DNA of 7,433 nt, taken from NCBI GenBank assembly GCA_027016355.1, contig JALWAF010000077.1, positions 1-7,433 on the forward strand, given 5' to 3'. The stretch's first letter is position 1, and the number at the start of each line of letters is the position of its first letter. The DNA comes from Candidatus Moraniibacteriota bacterium. GTDB lineage: Bacteria > Patescibacteriota > Minisyncoccia > Moranbacterales > GCA-2747515. Of this stretch, positions 6,274 through 7,433 are shown one piece after another. Position numbers and translations under genes: made by a program. The notes beneath the pieces were generated by a model. That model saw only the letters and a program-made list of their open reading frames with translations, was not told where the DNA came from and did no database searches.

Positions 6274-7433
6274 TTTTCTTGTTTAATCGTTTTATCTGTG
6301 ACCCAAAATTCTGTAAAATATTTTTTAAAAAGAATACGTGTTTGTGAATCAATTGCAGGAATTGCTCCAAGGGTTGGAGCAATAATTGGTACCAACAGCC
6401 ACTGTAAAACCATATGAATATATCTCTTGCGTGAATACCTAGACGGACGCTTTGGCAAAAGAAACATAGAAAGTGATACCGACACTATGAGTCCTGTCAT
6501 AGCTAATAACATCAAAAATCGTGTAACAAAAGGTAACATATGTGCTAAAGAGGTTTGATTAAATTCTGTACCACCAAAAATAAGTGGCAACCAACCTAAA
6601 AATGCAAGAATAAATGGTGCTGTTGCCCAAGAATGATGTCCTTCTAACATTTCAAAAGCAATCTTTATTTTATCTTTTAAAGAAATTTTTTTATCCGGCC
6701 AAATCGCTCGCATAATAACTGGAAAATTTTCTATACCATATGCCCAACGACGTTTTTGTTTATATTGATTTTTTATTGTTCCCACATAGGTGTCTGCAAG
6801 TACAGCATCCATAGAAATTGGAAGATAAATTGGAGTGACAGCATAATCACCATGATAATAACTGTATCCTTTCCAATATATAATTGAATCTTCACTGATC
6901 ATATTGACTGGCCAATAATTCACATCAATCAATGTTTTAAATGGCTCTGAATGCGATGAGAACGTAACCATTTCTCTACGTGTGCTCTGAAACATATGCC
7001 AAAAAGACGAACTTGTTACAATAACACGCACAAATGCATTTGTATCCCATAAATTATTATGATAAAGCGGTATTGGTTGATATGCACGTTTTAATCTATT
7101 AGGATCTATAATGTACTCATATGTAAGAGCAGCAAAAAATTGTGGATGAACCACACTTTCACAATCAAAATTAGAAAATACAACACGTTCATAATCAATT
7201 TTATGTTCATCTAAATAAATACGAAGTTTTTTTGCAGCATAAGTGGCATTTGATGCCTTACATTTCATTTCACCATCAGCAACTTGATGTGTTGTTACTA
7301 AAAAATCACGAAATACACCTTTATATTTTTCTGTCAAAAATTTTACCTTTCTTTCTCGTTTCTCTTTATTTTCTCGCTCTTCTGTTGCTAATAAGATAAT
7401 AATTTTATCATTTGGATATTCACTCTCTGCAAT
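6270..7433 (-). CDS. Cellulose-synthase-like GT2 membrane glycosyltransferase, 5'-partial at window edge
   Basis: An inner-membrane glycosyltransferase with a cytoplasmic GT-A domain using a nucleotide-sugar donor. The frame is open to the right edge: 32 sense codons precede the TTG at 7337, including YPNDKIIILLATEER (a typical early GT2 strand), so TTG 7337 is internal and the start lies outside. Counting from that TTG, the motifs are GEMKCKASNATYAAK (22-36), NFDCESVVHP (56-65, the usual DxD position), SEDS (148-151, catalytic-base motif) and QKRRWAYG (194-201, the QxxRW motif of processive-type GT2s). Three hydrophobic segments follow: about 238-256, 266-294 and 308-327. The C-terminus ends in a Lys-rich tail. 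The stop overlaps the next gene's ATG by 4 bp. Homologues I recall from Patescibacteria have the same EGxHSWAT segment after QxxRW. The glycan made is unknown. Confidence 0.88.
   Translation of the reverse strand: MAESEYPNDKIIILLATEERENKEKRERKVKFLTEKYKGVFRDFLVTTHQVADGEMKCKASNATYAAKKLRIYLDEHKIDYERVVFSNFDCESVVHPQFFAALTYEYIIDPNRLKRAYQPIPLYHNNLWDTNAFVRVIVTSSSFWHMFQSTRREMVTFSSHSEPFKTLIDVNYWPVNMISEDSIIYWKGYSYYHGDYAVTPIYLPISMDAVLADTYVGTIKNQYKQKRRWAYGIENFPVIMRAIWPDKKISLKDKIKIAFEMLEGHHSWATAPFILAFLGWLPLIFGGTEFNQTSLAHMLPFVTRFLMLLAMTGLIVSVSLSMFLLPKRPSRYSRKRYIHMVLQWLLVPIIAPTLGAIPAIDSQTRILFKKYFTEFWVTDKTIKQEK

Noticed and set aside
6179..6382. A 67-codon minus-strand frame across the GT2/WecA-like junction
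   Set aside because: It is out of frame with two well-supported coding regions joined by an ATGA overlap and shows no family features.
7332..7337. TTG at 7335-7337 as the start of the GT2 gene, and the same bases (TTGACA on the minus strand) as a -35 box
   Set aside because: The frame stays open for 32 more codons to the window edge and encodes recognisable GT2 sequence there. No TATAAT-like box lies at a suitable distance inside what is clearly coding sequence.
1..7433. Alternative genetic code with UGA as Gly (as in Gracilibacteria and SR1)
   Set aside because: TGA ends the GT2 and WecA-like genes at natural family lengths, one of them in an ATGA overlap, and no in-frame TGA is needed in any gene.
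1..7433. CRISPR array, insertion sequence or phage attachment site
   Set aside because: No spaced direct repeats, transposase-like frame or integrase was seen, and neither tRNA gene is followed by a duplicated 3' end.

Overview
The window is AT-rich bacterial DNA that reads cleanly with the standard bacterial code (UGA works as a stop at natural gene ends). The protein types and their style suggest a member of the Candidate Phyla Radiation (Patescibacteria, Parcubacteria-like): an Hsp20 with an acidic N-terminal tail, a secreted VanW-domain protein, a very large O-antigen-ligase-like membrane protein with C-terminal TPRs, and a CPR-style cellulose-synthase-like GT2. The start sites show no clear Shine-Dalgarno sequence. 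This assignment rests on recalled family resemblance, not on a search.

Left part, plus strand (1-1777): the 3' part of a small heat-shock protein gene whose frame is open to the left edge, a weak hairpin, then a complete gene for a secreted VanW-domain protein. A nearly perfect 15-bp hairpin with A/T tracts on both sides (1782-1812) closes this unit and also faces the tRNA genes coming from the other strand.

Middle (1778-2129), minus strand: a compact tRNA unit. A near-consensus sigma-70 promoter (TTGACT, 17 bp, TATAAT) drives tRNA-Lys(CTT) and then tRNA-Arg(TCT), neither with an encoded CCA end, and the shared bidirectional terminator ends it. An 11-bp-stem inverted repeat lies between this promoter and the end of the next gene.

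Right part (2130-7433), minus strand: surface-glycan genes. In transcription order these are a cellulose-synthase-like GT2 membrane glycosyltransferase (start beyond the right edge), overlapping by ATGA a WecA/TagO/MraY-type polyprenyl-phosphate glycosyl-1-phosphate transferase, then a 140-bp gap with a candidate promoter and an inverted repeat, then a 989-residue protein with a disordered basic N-tail, an O-antigen ligase/polymerase-like membrane domain, TPRs and a C-terminal domain resembling LytR_C. A reasonable reading is that the transferase starts a lipid-linked glycan, the GT2 extends it, and the ligase-like protein polymerises it or attaches it outside the membrane; this is inference.

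I did not find a clearly new biological system. The points most worth checking are the Asp-to-Ser change in a normally conserved metal-site motif of the WecA-like enzyme, the DCE in place of DxD in the neighbouring GT2, the O-ligase/TPR/LytR_C-like fusion lacking the usual loop histidine, and the structured intergenic DNA.
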